A stretch of DNA of 64,000 nt from G963676095 sp963676095 (GTDB lineage Bacteria; Bacteroidota; Bacteroidia; Bacteroidales; Prolixibacteraceae). Positions within the stretch are counted from its first letter, which is position 1, and every line of letters begins with the position of its first letter. Positions 8,587 to 18,200 of the stretch are shown piece by piece. The stretch is taken from NCBI GenBank assembly GCA_963676095.1, contig OY781040.1, positions 930,001 through 994,000 on the forward strand. Direction: 5' to 3'. The notes under the pieces were generated by a model. That model was not told the origin of the DNA. It saw only the letters and a list, made by a program, of their open reading frames with translations, and searched no databases. The position numbers and the translations under genes are program-made.

Positions 8587-8740
8587 AATGATAATTTTTA
8601 ATGAATAAATTTTGTTCTTTGCTCTGTTGGACGCCGGCTTTCAAAATCGGTTACACATGGAGGAAAAGTGTCCGTATTCCTCAATTAAAGGACGATTTTA
8701 AATACTGTAACCAACCCGGACAGAATGCGTCAAAGCATAT

Positions 8741-9289
8741 ATGATGGAACAATTGAATGAACCTGACCTGATCGCACGCGTTCTGGACGGAGAGCCGAGG
8801 GCTTTTTCCGTCCTGATAAAACGTTATCAGCGTCCGGTCCATTCATTAATCCGGCAAATAATTCCAAATAGCGAAGATGCAGAAGAACTGACTCAGGATG
8901 TTTTTGTCAAGGCTTTTACCAGCCTGAAATCTTTCCGGGGCGGTTCCTGCCTGTCAACCTGGTTATACCGTATAGCCTATAACACAGCCATTTCTTACAC
9001 CCGGAAAAGAAGGTTGCTGTATTCCGAAATTGATGAGAATTTTTTGAATAAAATTCCGGACGAACAGGCAGATGAAATACTGGACAGGGAAAACGACGAG
9101 GCACTAATGCAACAAATCGAGGCTGCTGTGGAAAAGCTAAATCCGGAGGACAAAGCGTTAATTTCGCTCTACTATGTACAGAAGAGACCTGTTAAGGAAA
9201 TATCGGCCATTACAGATCTGACTCCTGAGAATGTCAAAATAAAACTATACCGCGTCCGGAAAAAGATTGTATTTTTGATCAATAATTGA
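8741..9289 (+). CDS. ECF-type RNA polymerase sigma factor
   Basis: The 182-residue protein has sigma region 2 at about residues 20-90 (ELTQDVFVKAFTSLKSFRG, then STWLYRIAYNTAISYTRKR) and region 4 near 125-175 (LISLYYVQKRPVKEISAIT, a helix-turn-helix ending in NVKIKLYRVRKKI). It is the normal size for an extracytoplasmic-function sigma. The next gene starts 4 bp after the stop and encodes a small membrane protein, so the pair is co-transcribed. No FecR-type anti-sigma is present, which sets it apart from the sigma factor at 13297. A GTG or second ATG start cannot be excluded. Confidence 0.93.
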   Translation: MMEQLNEPDLIARVLDGEPRAFSVLIKRYQRPVHSLIRQIIPNSEDAEELTQDVFVKAFTSLKSFRGGSCLSTWLYRIAYNTAISYTRKRRLLYSEIDENFLNKIPDEQADEILDRENDEALMQQIEAAVEKLNPEDKALISLYYVQKRPVKEISAITDLTPENVKIKLYRVRKKIVFLINN

Positions 9290-9293
9290 AACC

Positions 9294-9653
9294 ATGAATA
9301 AAGATAAAGCGCTGATAAAAACCCTGATCCGGAAATCGGACGATCTGCCGGACCGGTTTGAAGAACAGGTGATGAACCTTATTCTTCTGGAAACGGAAAA
9401 GAAAAACCGGCGGAATTATTACCTTAGCCTATTGCTTGTTTGCGCTGTTTCACTTGCCATGACCGGAGCCACATTTTTTGTTCTCTATCATTTCTTCTCG
9501 TTCAATATCCTCGGTCTTTTTTCCAATATCCGTATCCGTGTCGAATATAGTCCGTTATATGCCTATTGTTTTTACATCGCTTTCCTTGTTTTACTTTTGC
9601 TTTGGCTCGACCACAAATTCAGACGGATCATGAAGAAAATGGGGTATCACTAA
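9294..9653 (+). CDS. Small membrane protein co-transcribed with the ECF sigma factor
   Basis: The 119-residue product has a charged cytoplasmic N-terminus of about 40 residues (SDDLPDRFEEQVMNLIL), two transmembrane helices near 43-65 and 86-105, and a basic tail. It begins 4 bp after the sigma stop. By position and topology it could be the anti-sigma factor or a sensor for that sigma, since the cytoplasmic N-terminus precedes the membrane anchor; this is inference. No family is recognised. Confidence 0.7.
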   Translation: MNKDKALIKTLIRKSDDLPDRFEEQVMNLILLETEKKNRRNYYLSLLLVCAVSLAMTGATFFVLYHFFSFNILGLFSNIRIRVEYSPLYAYCFYIAFLVLLLLWLDHKFRRIMKKMGYH

Positions 9654-9818
9654 ATTCTTTTACACAATTGCGAATTAGGAGTTGAAAGAAAATACGCAGT
9701 GATTGGATGAAACTTAAACAAGAAGAAAAACACACGCATAAACATAGTTAAACGATTATAAAACCATTTCCCGGTCTATCTGACATTCCGGTTTTATTTA
9801 CCGGATGTTTTCGAAGTT

Positions 9819-9896
9819 TGATGCGCATCAGATGATCTTTTGATGCGCATCAAGTTATTCGTTTATCCGTATATTTTATTCATTTGATGCGCATCA
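9819..9896. promoter_or_regulatory. Three copies of a perfect 12-bp palindrome phased at 22 and 44 bp
   Basis: TGATGCGCATCA occurs at 9819-9830, 9841-9852 and 9885-9896. The spacings are 22 and 44 bp, or two and four helical turns, so all sites face the same side of the DNA. The third site covers the TTTG at 9883-9886, which is placed like a -33 element ahead of the weak -7 box TATCTTTA at 9902-9909. This looks like a cooperative operator for the HU-like gene at 9956. The rest of the 302-bp gap (9654-9955) holds nothing else I can identify. Confidence 0.75.
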
Positions 9897-9955
9897 TTTT
9901 TTATCTTTATGCTGAAGTTAGGACAATATCTTCCGTACATTTAAAAACTTTTACC

Positions 9956-10342
9956 ATGACAATTCAGTATAAAGTCATTTCAACGTTTAAACCTGGAGCA
10001 GGAAAAGAAGGCGAAAAGATTTATTTCCCAAGATTGACAGGCTCAACGCCTGCAAACCTGGAAGAGATGGCCGGCCTTTTGGCTCAGCGGACCTCTGCCA
10101 GCAGAGGAGACGTTTACCTGGTTTTAACAGGACTTGCCGAATTGATCCCGGAACTGCTTTCCCAAGGCAAAACAGTCAGGATTGACCGTCTGGGGTCATT
10201 CGCTTTACATGCTAAGGTACTAACAAGTGACTCACCGGAGGAAGTTTCATACAGAAACATAAAAGAATTGCGGTTAAGATTCAAGGCAGACAAAGAAATC
10301 AAAAAAATGCTGAAAAGGATCAGCTTCAAAAAACAGGAATGA
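9956..10342 (+). CDS. HU-like (HU family) DNA-binding protein
   Basis: The 128-residue protein begins MTIQYKVISTFKPG and carries the long Bacteroidota HU fold: an N-terminal extension, the helix LEEMAGLLAQRTSASRGDVYLVLTG split by typical residues, then TVRIDRLGSFALHAKV and a basic C-terminus (KEIKKMLKRISFKKQE). I chose the ATG at 9956; the frame is open from 9884, but that would translate one of the operator palindromes. Such proteins bend DNA and shape the nucleoid. The operator cluster upstream suggests tight, perhaps autogenous, control. Confidence 0.85.
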   Translation: MTIQYKVISTFKPGAGKEGEKIYFPRLTGSTPANLEEMAGLLAQRTSASRGDVYLVLTGLAELIPELLSQGKTVRIDRLGSFALHAKVLTSDSPEEVSYRNIKELRLRFKADKEIKKMLKRISFKKQE

Positions 10343-10447
10343 ATCAGTATTGGATTTTAAACGTAAAGATCGTCCGGTCCTGCCCATTAAAACAAACGGG
10401 AAAGATATACCGGGATAATCCGGAGTCTGCCCTTAACCGACAGGAGA

Positions 10448-11356
10448 ATGCCAATGGATAACCGTTCGTCGCAGCAAATTTACACCGACAGGATTCAGCA
10501 GGCAGTTGACTACATATCGGAACATCTTGCCGAAAAAATAACGCTGGATACCTTAGCTTCGGTGGCCTGTTTTTCGCCTTATCATTTTCACCGGATATTT
10601 ACTGCGTTTACAGGGGAAACGCCTCGGGGTTACATTGAACGGATTAAACTGGAAAGTGCAATAAACCGGTTGTGCGATATGCCCAACAGATCTGTTTCCG
10701 AAATAGCCAATGATGTTGGTTTTGAGTCTCTCTCTGTATTTTCCCGCTTATTTAAAAAGCAGTACCATCTCTCCCCCACCGAACTACGCAAAAAACACGG
10801 GAATGATCAGTGTTTCCTGCGCCTGTCAAAACGGGAAAGACTGCACCCGCTGTCCGAAGACGATTTTTTATCTATTGAAATCAGGATGTTGCCATCTTTT
10901 CATGTTGCTTATATTCAAACAATGCAGGAATATGCCACCGGGATTGTCCAAACGTGGCAAAAACTAAGATCGTTTGCATCAAAGCATCAGTTAATAAAAA
11001 AAGATACGTTTTACATGGGAATTCCTTTCGACAATCCGGGCATTACCCCCGCTGAGAAATGCCGTTACCGGGCATGTATCACTGTTCCCGAAGATGTGGT
11101 ACATGCCCGTGGGGAAATTAAAACAACCGATATTGCCGGAGGAAAATATGCCCTCTTCCATTTTCATGGAACATCGGAATCCCTTTTCCGCGCATTTGAT
11201 TTTATTTATGGCGTATGGCTTCCCCAAAACGGGTATGTTCCGGCGGAAAAGCCACAGATAGAATTTTACGGTCCTGATTTTCTTTCTGATTTTAGCGCAA
11301 AAAACTATCGGAGATACAACAACATCCGGATTGCAATGCCTGTTTCTGCATTGTAA
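10448..11356 (+). CDS. AraC family regulator with GyrI-like effector domain
   Basis: The 302-residue protein has an N-terminal AraC double helix-turn-helix (about residues 10-112; LASVACFSPYHFHRIF, then VSEIANDVGFESLSVFSRLF) followed by a GyrI-like/AraC_E_bind domain (about 135-298). This is the layout of Rob/MarA-like and BmrR-like sensors in which the C-terminal domain binds hydrophobic drugs. It converges with a DHA2-type exporter gene whose stop is only 19 bp away, so local control of drug efflux is plausible. Control target is inferred. Confidence 0.92.
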   Translation: MPMDNRSSQQIYTDRIQQAVDYISEHLAEKITLDTLASVACFSPYHFHRIFTAFTGETPRGYIERIKLESAINRLCDMPNRSVSEIANDVGFESLSVFSRLFKKQYHLSPTELRKKHGNDQCFLRLSKRERLHPLSEDDFLSIEIRMLPSFHVAYIQTMQEYATGIVQTWQKLRSFASKHQLIKKDTFYMGIPFDNPGITPAEKCRYRACITVPEDVVHARGEIKTTDIAGGKYALFHFHGTSESLFRAFDFIYGVWLPQNGYVPAEKPQIEFYGPDFLSDFSAKNYRRYNNIRIAMPVSAL

Positions 11357-11375
11357 ATAATTTAAAGCAGCTGAT

Positions 11376-12845
11376 TTATTCGGTTGATTCCAGAATATGC
11401 CCGATTGTGACATAAGCATCCGATTCCCTGCGTTTTATCAGAAAAGACAATAAAAACGTAACGACCAGAATAACCGCTGCAACGGTCAAGGAATGGTGCA
11501 ACCCAAAAGCAAACGCCTTTTTCTCTGCCAAAGCGCCGGTTACTGTTAATTGGGCCATATACATACGTTGACCGGCGCCAAGCAAACCAAGAAATAAAGA
11601 AGAACCAACAGCGCAGGCTATTTGCTGCAGGGTATTTAAAATAGCAACTCCATGGGCGGACTGTTTGGCGGCAAGGTGGCTCAGGCTGTTCATTTGCACA
11701 GGTGTCATAATAAGTGCAGAAGCAATACTTACGCAACACTGTAATCCAACAATCCATGAGATAGGGGTATCTATTGTGCAATTGGCCAGCAATCCGACAG
11801 AAACCGCCATAACAAAAAATCCGGATATTGCCATTATGCGGGCGCCGTATTTATCATAGATGCGACCCGAAAAAAGTGATACAAAACCATTAAGCAGGCC
11901 TCCGGGCAAAAGAAATAATCCCGCCGAGAATGACGATAAAACAAGGGCCTTTTGCAGGAATAACGGCAACACCAGATTAATAGAAAACACCATCATCAGA
12001 TTAACCATAACAAGCAATGTCCCCAGCGAAAACATCGGATTTTTCAGTATGCGGATATCCAGCATCGGATGAGGTAACGACAACTGTCGTTTGGAATAGA
12101 AGAGTAAGGTAATTATCCCCATCGCGATAGAAATCAGTACCCGGCTATCTCTAAAACCGTTGCTTTCAGACAAACTAATTCCGAGGATAATCCCCCCGAA
12201 CCCGACAGTTGATAAGAGTACCGAAATAAAATCAAATTTTGGTTTCGTCACCGGCGACTCCAGTTTCAGGAACATAATGCCCAAAACGATAGCCAGCAAT
12301 GCAAAGGGAACCAGCATAAAGAACAACCAGTTCCAGTTCAGATATTGCAAAATTATCCCCGAAAAGCTCGGCCCGATTGCCGGTGCAAAAAGGATCACAA
12401 AAATAGCTTTTCCCATAGCAGCCCCCTGCTTCTCCGGAGGATAAACCCGCAAAATGACATTCATCATGATGGGAACCAGCATTCCGGTTCCACATCCCTG
12501 GATAATCCGGGCAACCAGCAAACCTGGGAATGTTGAAGAAAATCCGGCGATAATGGTCCCGGCTAAAAACAAACTCATTGCCACCATAAAAAGCCTCCGG
12601 ATGGTATAGGTATGAATAAGGAAAGCGGTGACCGGTATGGATATTCCGATAATCAGCATATAGCCGGTAGCCAGCCACTGAACGGTCCCCGCCGTTATGT
12701 GCATTTCTGTCATCAATGTTGAGAAAGCAACGTTTAGAATGGTCTCATTGAGTAAAGCGAGAAAACTCCCGAGCATCAATGCCATCATCACTACCCCTCT
12801 TTTCAGTCCGGGCCGTAAAGCGTGATTGTTTACTGTTTCTGTCAT
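11376..12845 (-). CDS. MFS transporter, DHA2 (EmrB/QacA) drug:H+ antiporter family
   Basis: The 489-residue protein has about 14 predicted transmembrane helices. The first carries the DHA2-type motif (LGSFLALLNETILNVAFSTL), and the helix 2-3 loop reads FLIHTYTIRRLFM, a motif-A-like basic loop. GTGMLVPIMMNVILRVYP matches the antiporter motif C region. The protein should export drugs or small hydrophobic compounds in exchange for protons. The AraC/GyrI gene at 10448 is convergent with it. Length and motifs look intact. Confidence 0.92.
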   Translation of the reverse strand: MTETVNNHALRPGLKRGVVMMALMLGSFLALLNETILNVAFSTLMTEMHITAGTVQWLATGYMLIIGISIPVTAFLIHTYTIRRLFMVAMSLFLAGTIIAGFSSTFPGLLVARIIQGCGTGMLVPIMMNVILRVYPPEKQGAAMGKAIFVILFAPAIGPSFSGIILQYLNWNWLFFMLVPFALLAIVLGIMFLKLESPVTKPKFDFISVLLSTVGFGGIILGISLSESNGFRDSRVLISIAMGIITLLFYSKRQLSLPHPMLDIRILKNPMFSLGTLLVMVNLMMVFSINLVLPLFLQKALVLSSFSAGLFLLPGGLLNGFVSLFSGRIYDKYGARIMAISGFFVMAVSVGLLANCTIDTPISWIVGLQCCVSIASALIMTPVQMNSLSHLAAKQSAHGVAILNTLQQIACAVGSSLFLGLLGAGQRMYMAQLTVTGALAEKKAFAFGLHHSLTVAAVILVVTFLLSFLIKRRESDAYVTIGHILESTE

Positions 12846-13296
12846 TATAAAATCCTTTCAATTGTTAAAAAAATCAGATGACAAAAATAGGACGGACCCT
12901 GTTCCTGAATTTGATGATTCTTGCTATTTTGAAAAGGAATAAGATTAATTCACCGAATTAAAAACGAAGGCACCAGGGAACGAAGAATGGGTACGATGGT
13001 TTCTGTTGTTTAGGACTGCCCCGTTTGAACGTTCGGCACTTCGTTGTTTGAAAGAGGGGTTTATTTCTGTTGTTACTGTTGTTGGTTGTCCCCCATTCTC
13101 TATGCCCTCACCCAATTCCTTCATTCCTTCATTCTTTCATTCACCAATTCACCAGTTCACCAGTTCACCAGTTCACCAGTTCACCAGTTCAGAACACTCT
13201 TGCTCACGGCCCCCGCATCGAAGCGTAAAGCACTCACATTCAAATATCTTATGGTTTCCCTTAAGAATGCGAAATGTTAGTGATTTATACCTTTGC
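12846..13296. other. Intergenic region between the exporter start and the sigma-factor stop
   Basis: This 451-bp gap holds the unseen promoter of the minus-strand exporter gene on its left side. On its right side is a low-complexity, pyrimidine-rich tract (13100-13190) with the 8-bp tandem array listed separately. Short open frames here are repetitive and not supportable as genes. Confidence 0.6.
13142..13189. repeat. 8-bp tandem repeat (caccagtt) x6
   Basis: Six head-to-tail 8-bp units occur; the first has caccaatt and the other five are identical. A 9-bp-like ttcattc tract precedes it. It lies in noncoding DNA just downstream of the sigma-factor gene and could vary in copy number by slippage. 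Confidence 0.9.
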
Positions 13297-13860
13297 TTAT
13301 AAATCCATGGTTTTTAATTTTTCCCGCAGATGCTTTAATGCCTGGGTTATGTAATTTTCAACCGTACGGATGGAGATACCCATCTTTTCAGCAATTTCCC
13401 TGTTGGTAAAATTCTGAAAGCGGCTGTAACGGAAAGCCGTCTTGCATTGAGCCGGTAATTTATCAATCTCTTTGTCCAGGATTGCTTTTAAATCATTAAC
13501 ATCGACCAGGTCCTGCGTTGAGTTGTCATGATTTTTTGCCAGAAACATGGCAAAGTTCAATGCATATTCATCCCTTACTTTGGAAGACCGGATATAACTA
13601 AGTGCTTTGTATCGGGCAGCAGAAAACAAATAGGCCATAAATGATTCCGGTTCGGTTAACTGCCTTTTCTGCCAAAGCGAAATAAAAATCTCCTGTACAA
13701 TCTCTTCGCTTGCAACTTCATCCTGAATACGCATGCAGACAAAAGCGTACAAACGGTCAGCATAACGATTGTAAATCTGCTCAAAAGCTAACTGATCGTT
13801 ACGTTTACTCACCAATCCGAACAATTCTTCATCTGTAAAACTCAGGTAATTAACAATCAT
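13297..13860 (-). CDS. ECF sigma factor of the Bacteroidetes FecI-like group
   Basis: The 187-residue protein has sigma region 2 at about residues 22-90 (FEQIYNRYADRLYAFVC, ASEEIVQEIFISLWQKR) and region 4 at about 130-182 (LPAQCKTAFRYSRFQNFTN, then IAEKMGISIRTVENYITQAL). This matches the expanded Bacteroidota sigma family that is held by FecR anti-sigmas. Its gene is divergent from fecR at 14078, with 217 bp between. A perfect palindrome ataagcgcttat lies at 13872-13883, 12 bp before its ATG, and may be a control site. Confidence 0.93.
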   Translation of the reverse strand: MIVNYLSFTDEELFGLVSKRNDQLAFEQIYNRYADRLYAFVCMRIQDEVASEEIVQEIFISLWQKRQLTEPESFMAYLFSAARYKALSYIRSSKVRDEYALNFAMFLAKNHDNSTQDLVDVNDLKAILDKEIDKLPAQCKTAFRYSRFQNFTNREIAEKMGISIRTVENYITQALKHLREKLKTMDL

Positions 13861-14077
13861 TTGATGTTTCTATAAGCGCTTATTGTCCCATCCCAAAAAT
13901 ACACAATGTCATTTTATATCCAACAATTCCTTCCATTTAGAAGATCTTCCTCAATCCATTCTTACAAATAATCGCAGTTCCATCAAAAAAAATTACAGCG
14001 CGACTGTGTGTAATTCAAACTTGAAACGACTATAAGGATATACAAAGTAAAAAAAACTTTTCAAGGACATTAAGTTT

Positions 14078-15010
14078 ATGAAAAAATTTAAGTTTTCAGA
14101 TATACTAAAACAATACGAACAGGAAGGCCTTAGCGGCAAAAATAAAAAGCTTGTCGATAGCTGGTTTGATCAGCTTGAGCAGGACACAACTATTGGCAAG
14201 CTGAGCGAGCAACGGAAAATTAAAATAAAATCGAAAATTCTTCGGGATACACAAGATTCCAGGGTAATCCGTCTGAATTTTCGTATTCCGGCGATTGCCG
14301 CAAGCCTGATCCTTCTGATGGGACTTTCGTATCTGGTTTGGTATTCGCTGGAAAAAACAGATCTCTTTTTCCCTCAAAGTTTAGTCGAACAATCAACCGG
14401 GAAAACGCAGAAGGTAATTCTAAGCGACGGAACGATTATTTGGCTCAAAAGGGAAAGTGAGCTCAATTATCCATCGAGATTTAACGGGGCAACGAGAAAT
14501 GTTGAACTTCAGGGAGAAGCACTTTTCGAAGTTGCCAAAGATCCTTCCCATCCGTTTATTATCCACTGTGGCGAACTTACCGCCAAAGTACTGGGGACTA
14601 GTTTTAATATCAAATCGACGGAACAAAAGATTGAAGTATCTGTCTTTACCGGAAAAGTCTCGCTCCAAACCAAAAATCAAAACCTTGTTGTTATGCCGAA
14701 CGAGAAAGCCGTTTATAAAAGCGCTATAAAATCTCTTCAAAAGGAATCAGCCGGGCACAAGGAACAGTTAACGCAAATACAAGGTACTGAGTACAATATG
14801 CAATTTGACGATACACCGCTTACGAATGTATTCCGGCAGGTTGAAAGCAAATTCAATATTAAAATCAGCTATAATAAAGAGCTATTAGGCAAACAACGGG
14901 TTACAGCAGACTTTACCGATCAGTCGCTGAAAAATACCCTTGATATGCTTGGTCAACTCTTTTCAATAAACTATACACAATCCGGAAATCAAGTAAAAAT
15001 AACAAATTAA
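14078..15010 (+). CDS. FecR family anti-sigma factor
   Basis: The 310-residue protein has a cytoplasmic N-terminal region (about 75 residues), a single transmembrane helix near 68-88 (AIAASLILLMGLSYLVWY), a periplasmic FecR domain (about 105-200; TQKVILSDGTIIWLKRESEL, LQGEALFEVAKD) and a C-terminal DUF4974-type domain (about 235-308). It should hold the divergent sigma factor at 13297 inactive until the STN domain of the SusC-like receptor at 15206 contacts its periplasmic part. The three genes form a complete cell-surface signalling set. Confidence 0.94.
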   Translation: MKKFKFSDILKQYEQEGLSGKNKKLVDSWFDQLEQDTTIGKLSEQRKIKIKSKILRDTQDSRVIRLNFRIPAIAASLILLMGLSYLVWYSLEKTDLFFPQSLVEQSTGKTQKVILSDGTIIWLKRESELNYPSRFNGATRNVELQGEALFEVAKDPSHPFIIHCGELTAKVLGTSFNIKSTEQKIEVSVFTGKVSLQTKNQNLVVMPNEKAVYKSAIKSLQKESAGHKEQLTQIQGTEYNMQFDDTPLTNVFRQVESKFNIKISYNKELLGKQRVTADFTDQSLKNTLDMLGQLFSINYTQSGNQVKITN

Positions 15011-15109
15011 GAATTCGCCAGAATAATAAATCACCGAGTATTAACCCCCTAAAACAGATTCTTATGGTTTAATAATAATTCAGCATCAATACCCCTTTTT
15101 AACCAAAAA

Positions 15110-15136
15110 GGCAGAGGTGGTTGCAACACCTCTGCC
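15110..15136 (+). terminator. Hairpin between fecR and the STN-SusC gene
   Basis: ggcagaggtg (15110-15119) pairs perfectly with cacctctgcc (15127-15136) around a 7-base loop. It lies 100 bp after fecR and 70 bp before the SusC-like ATG. It may end the fecR transcript or partly attenuate read-through; the T-run is short, so strength is uncertain. Confidence 0.6.
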
Positions 15137-15205
15137 TTGTACCTTCTCCAGTTGGGAGGGTAATGGTTGTCATTATTATGGTTTTAACAATAACACATCA
15201 AATGT

Positions 15206-18200
15206 ATGCTAAAGAAAAATAAATTCAAAGACCCAATTGTCAGGTTTATGAGAATTGCGTTTATATACATGGTAAATGTATTAATCTTTGCTCAGTTATC
15301 CATAGCTGCAAGCAGTTACGGACAACGGGTCCTGGAAAAAAATTTGTCTGTCAACGCTGAAAACGAAACATTGAAGAAAACGCTTTCTAAAATTTCAGAA
15401 GCAGCGGATATCAAATTTGTGTATAGTACCAATACGATCTCTCTTGACGATAAGGTGAGCTATAATTTCTCGAATGAAAACCTGAAGGAAATCCTGGACC
15501 AGCTTCTGCTTACCCATTCGATTGATTATGTCGCCCGGGAGGATGGGTACATTGTTCTGGTCCCCTTAAAGCCGAAAACAAGGGAGGAAGAACAAAAGCC
15601 TGATAATTCAGAAGAAAAGCAGGAAGAACAGCAACCTGAAGATCTGATCAAAGTACATGGAATAGTTTACAACGAAGATGGAAGGGAAACACTGGCCGGT
15701 GCAAATGTGGTGATTAAGGAAAACAGGCGTGGAACGGTAACCGACAAAAACGGAGAATTTGTTTTGTGGGTGCGCAAAGACTGGCACCTGCAGGTTTCCT
15801 TTATCGGATTTCAATCAACAGAACTTGAAGTAAAAGGAGAGCAGGACCTCAAAATAAGACTTACATCAGTCACCAATTCGATTGACGAGGTTGTTGTTGC
15901 CAGCAATGGGCTCCAAAATATACCCAAGGAGCGTTCTCCCGGTTCTTTTACTACTGTCAGTGCAGATGACCTGAAAGAAATTCCTTCATTAAATGTCATC
16001 AACAGCATGGAATCGATGATTCCCGGGATGCAGGTATCCGTTCTTTCCGGCGACAGGACATTTACATATAATATTACCGAGAAATCGGCCTCATCGGCAA
16101 CCCGTACTGTTGGTGCAACCGAATACAATATTTCTATCCGCGGACGGGGAACATTGTCCGGAGAAAACTTTCCTTTAATTGTAGTTGACGGTTCCATTAC
16201 TGAAATGGATATCTCTTCCATTAATCCGGATGACATTGAAAACATTACCGTGCTTAAAGATGCATCGGCTGCTTCAATATGGGGGGTAAGGGCTGCCAAC
16301 GGGGTCATTGTGATCACCACCAAAAAAGGGAAAAGCAAACAGGCCCCCCAGGTAAACTTCTCGACCAGTCTGATGATCGCTGAAAAACCGGATGTTTCCT
16401 ATGTAAAAACCATGAATTCAGCTCAAATGCTCGATTATGAAAAGGAATTAGTGGACCGCGGATTTGTCAGCAAAATTGATGCGAGCGATTATTATTCAGC
16501 TCAATATACTATCAGTAAGGGAAGTCAGCTTGCCTGGAACCTGAAATCGGGAAATATCACTGAAGATGAATATAACGATGACGTTGCCGCACTGAGTAAA
16601 ACAGATAACCGGGGACAGATTTCAAAATATTTGCTGCAGCATGCCAGCAGTCAAAACTATAATCTGTCAGTCAGCGGAGGCGCCGAAAATTACAATTACT
16701 ATTACTCGGCTTCCTACAGCAAAGAAAACCCGAACAGTGTCCGGGACCTGGGAGAACGCTATACCATTACCGCGAATAATAACTGGAAATTGTTTAATTT
16801 AGTTAATCTTGCCACAAGCTTTAAAGGAACATTCTTCAGTTACAAGAACAATGGCATCTCATTGGCAACGCTCTACTCTCCGTCAAGATCGACTTTACTG
16901 CCCTATAATCAATTAGCCGATGAAGATGGGAACGGAATAAGTTATGACCGGTATGACCAGACATGGGTAAGCAGCCTGGAAGCTAATTATAAAGATTGGA
17001 CATATAACTATCTGGATGAATTAAAAAATTCGGATAACTCCCAGAAAACGGATAATTACAGCGCAAACATTGAGTTAACAGTGCCAATTATAAAAGGGTT
17101 GACCGGTTCTGTAAAATATGCTAAAGAAAAAACAAACAGCACATCAAAGACTTATTACAACCAGGACACTTATTATTTCCGCGATATGGTTAATTATTAT
17201 ACCTATCCCGGGGCAAGCACAAACAGTCTGGGAATAACAACCGGGGGTATCCTGTCCAAAGGAATTACTTACGAAAATAATTATAGCTTGAGAGGCCAGC
17301 TCAATTTTAACCGGATATTCAAACAAGACCACCAGATAACGGCTCTGGCCGGAACAGAGATCAGGGAAACCAATATCGGGCAGACCACGTTCTCTTTGTT
17401 CGGGTACAATCCGGAAACAGGTTTAACAAATACATCCATCAATTACAGCTCGACACCCACTTATCAGTACGTTGCCGGAGATTCAGAAACTTCATACACA
17501 ACATTCTATTATGGCGGGTATCCCTCCCAAAAGGATAAGAAAAGACGTTTTCTATCGTGGTACAGCAATTTTGCATACGATTATAAAAGTAAATATTTCC
17601 TCTCCGGAAGCATCCGTTATGATGATTACAACAACTTCGGCGTAGAACGGAAGTACAGGGCTACCCCTTTATGGTCTGCCGGGGGCAAATGGATGATGAG
17701 CCAGGAACCATTCATGAAAAACCTTAAATGGATTTCGAACCTGGGTATTCGTACAACTTATGGCGTAAACGGGAACTTATCGTTGGATACCTATCCTTTT
17801 ACCTATATTTCCTTAGGAGGGAATTCTGATTCGACGACAGGTCAGGAATATGCGTCGGTAATCTCGACTGCCAATCCCGAAATAAAATGGGAAAAAGTAT
17901 ATGTAACCAATTTAGGGGTCGATTTTGGCCTTTTTAACAACCGGTTAAACGGGACATTTGACTATTACCGGAAAAACAGTAAAGATTTACTGTACAATTA
18001 TCCTGTAAGCAGCGCCTATGTAGGAAACATCAACAGCGGTTACCTGACCAGAAATATGGCCTCCATGAAATCAACGGGTTTTGATTTCGGACTGAAAGGG
18101 ACATTGTATAACGATAAAAACTGGAACTGGCAAATGCGGTTCAATTTGTCATACAATACCAATAAGATTACCGACGCCCGTTTCAGGGAAACCAGTTATA

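Noticed and set aside
9884..9955. Longer N-terminus for the HU-like protein
   Set aside because: It would translate the third operator palindrome and does not resemble the family; the ATG at 9956 fits.
13006..13302. 98-codon open frame with repetitive residues
   Set aside because: It is made by the 8-bp tandem repeats and has no gene-like composition.
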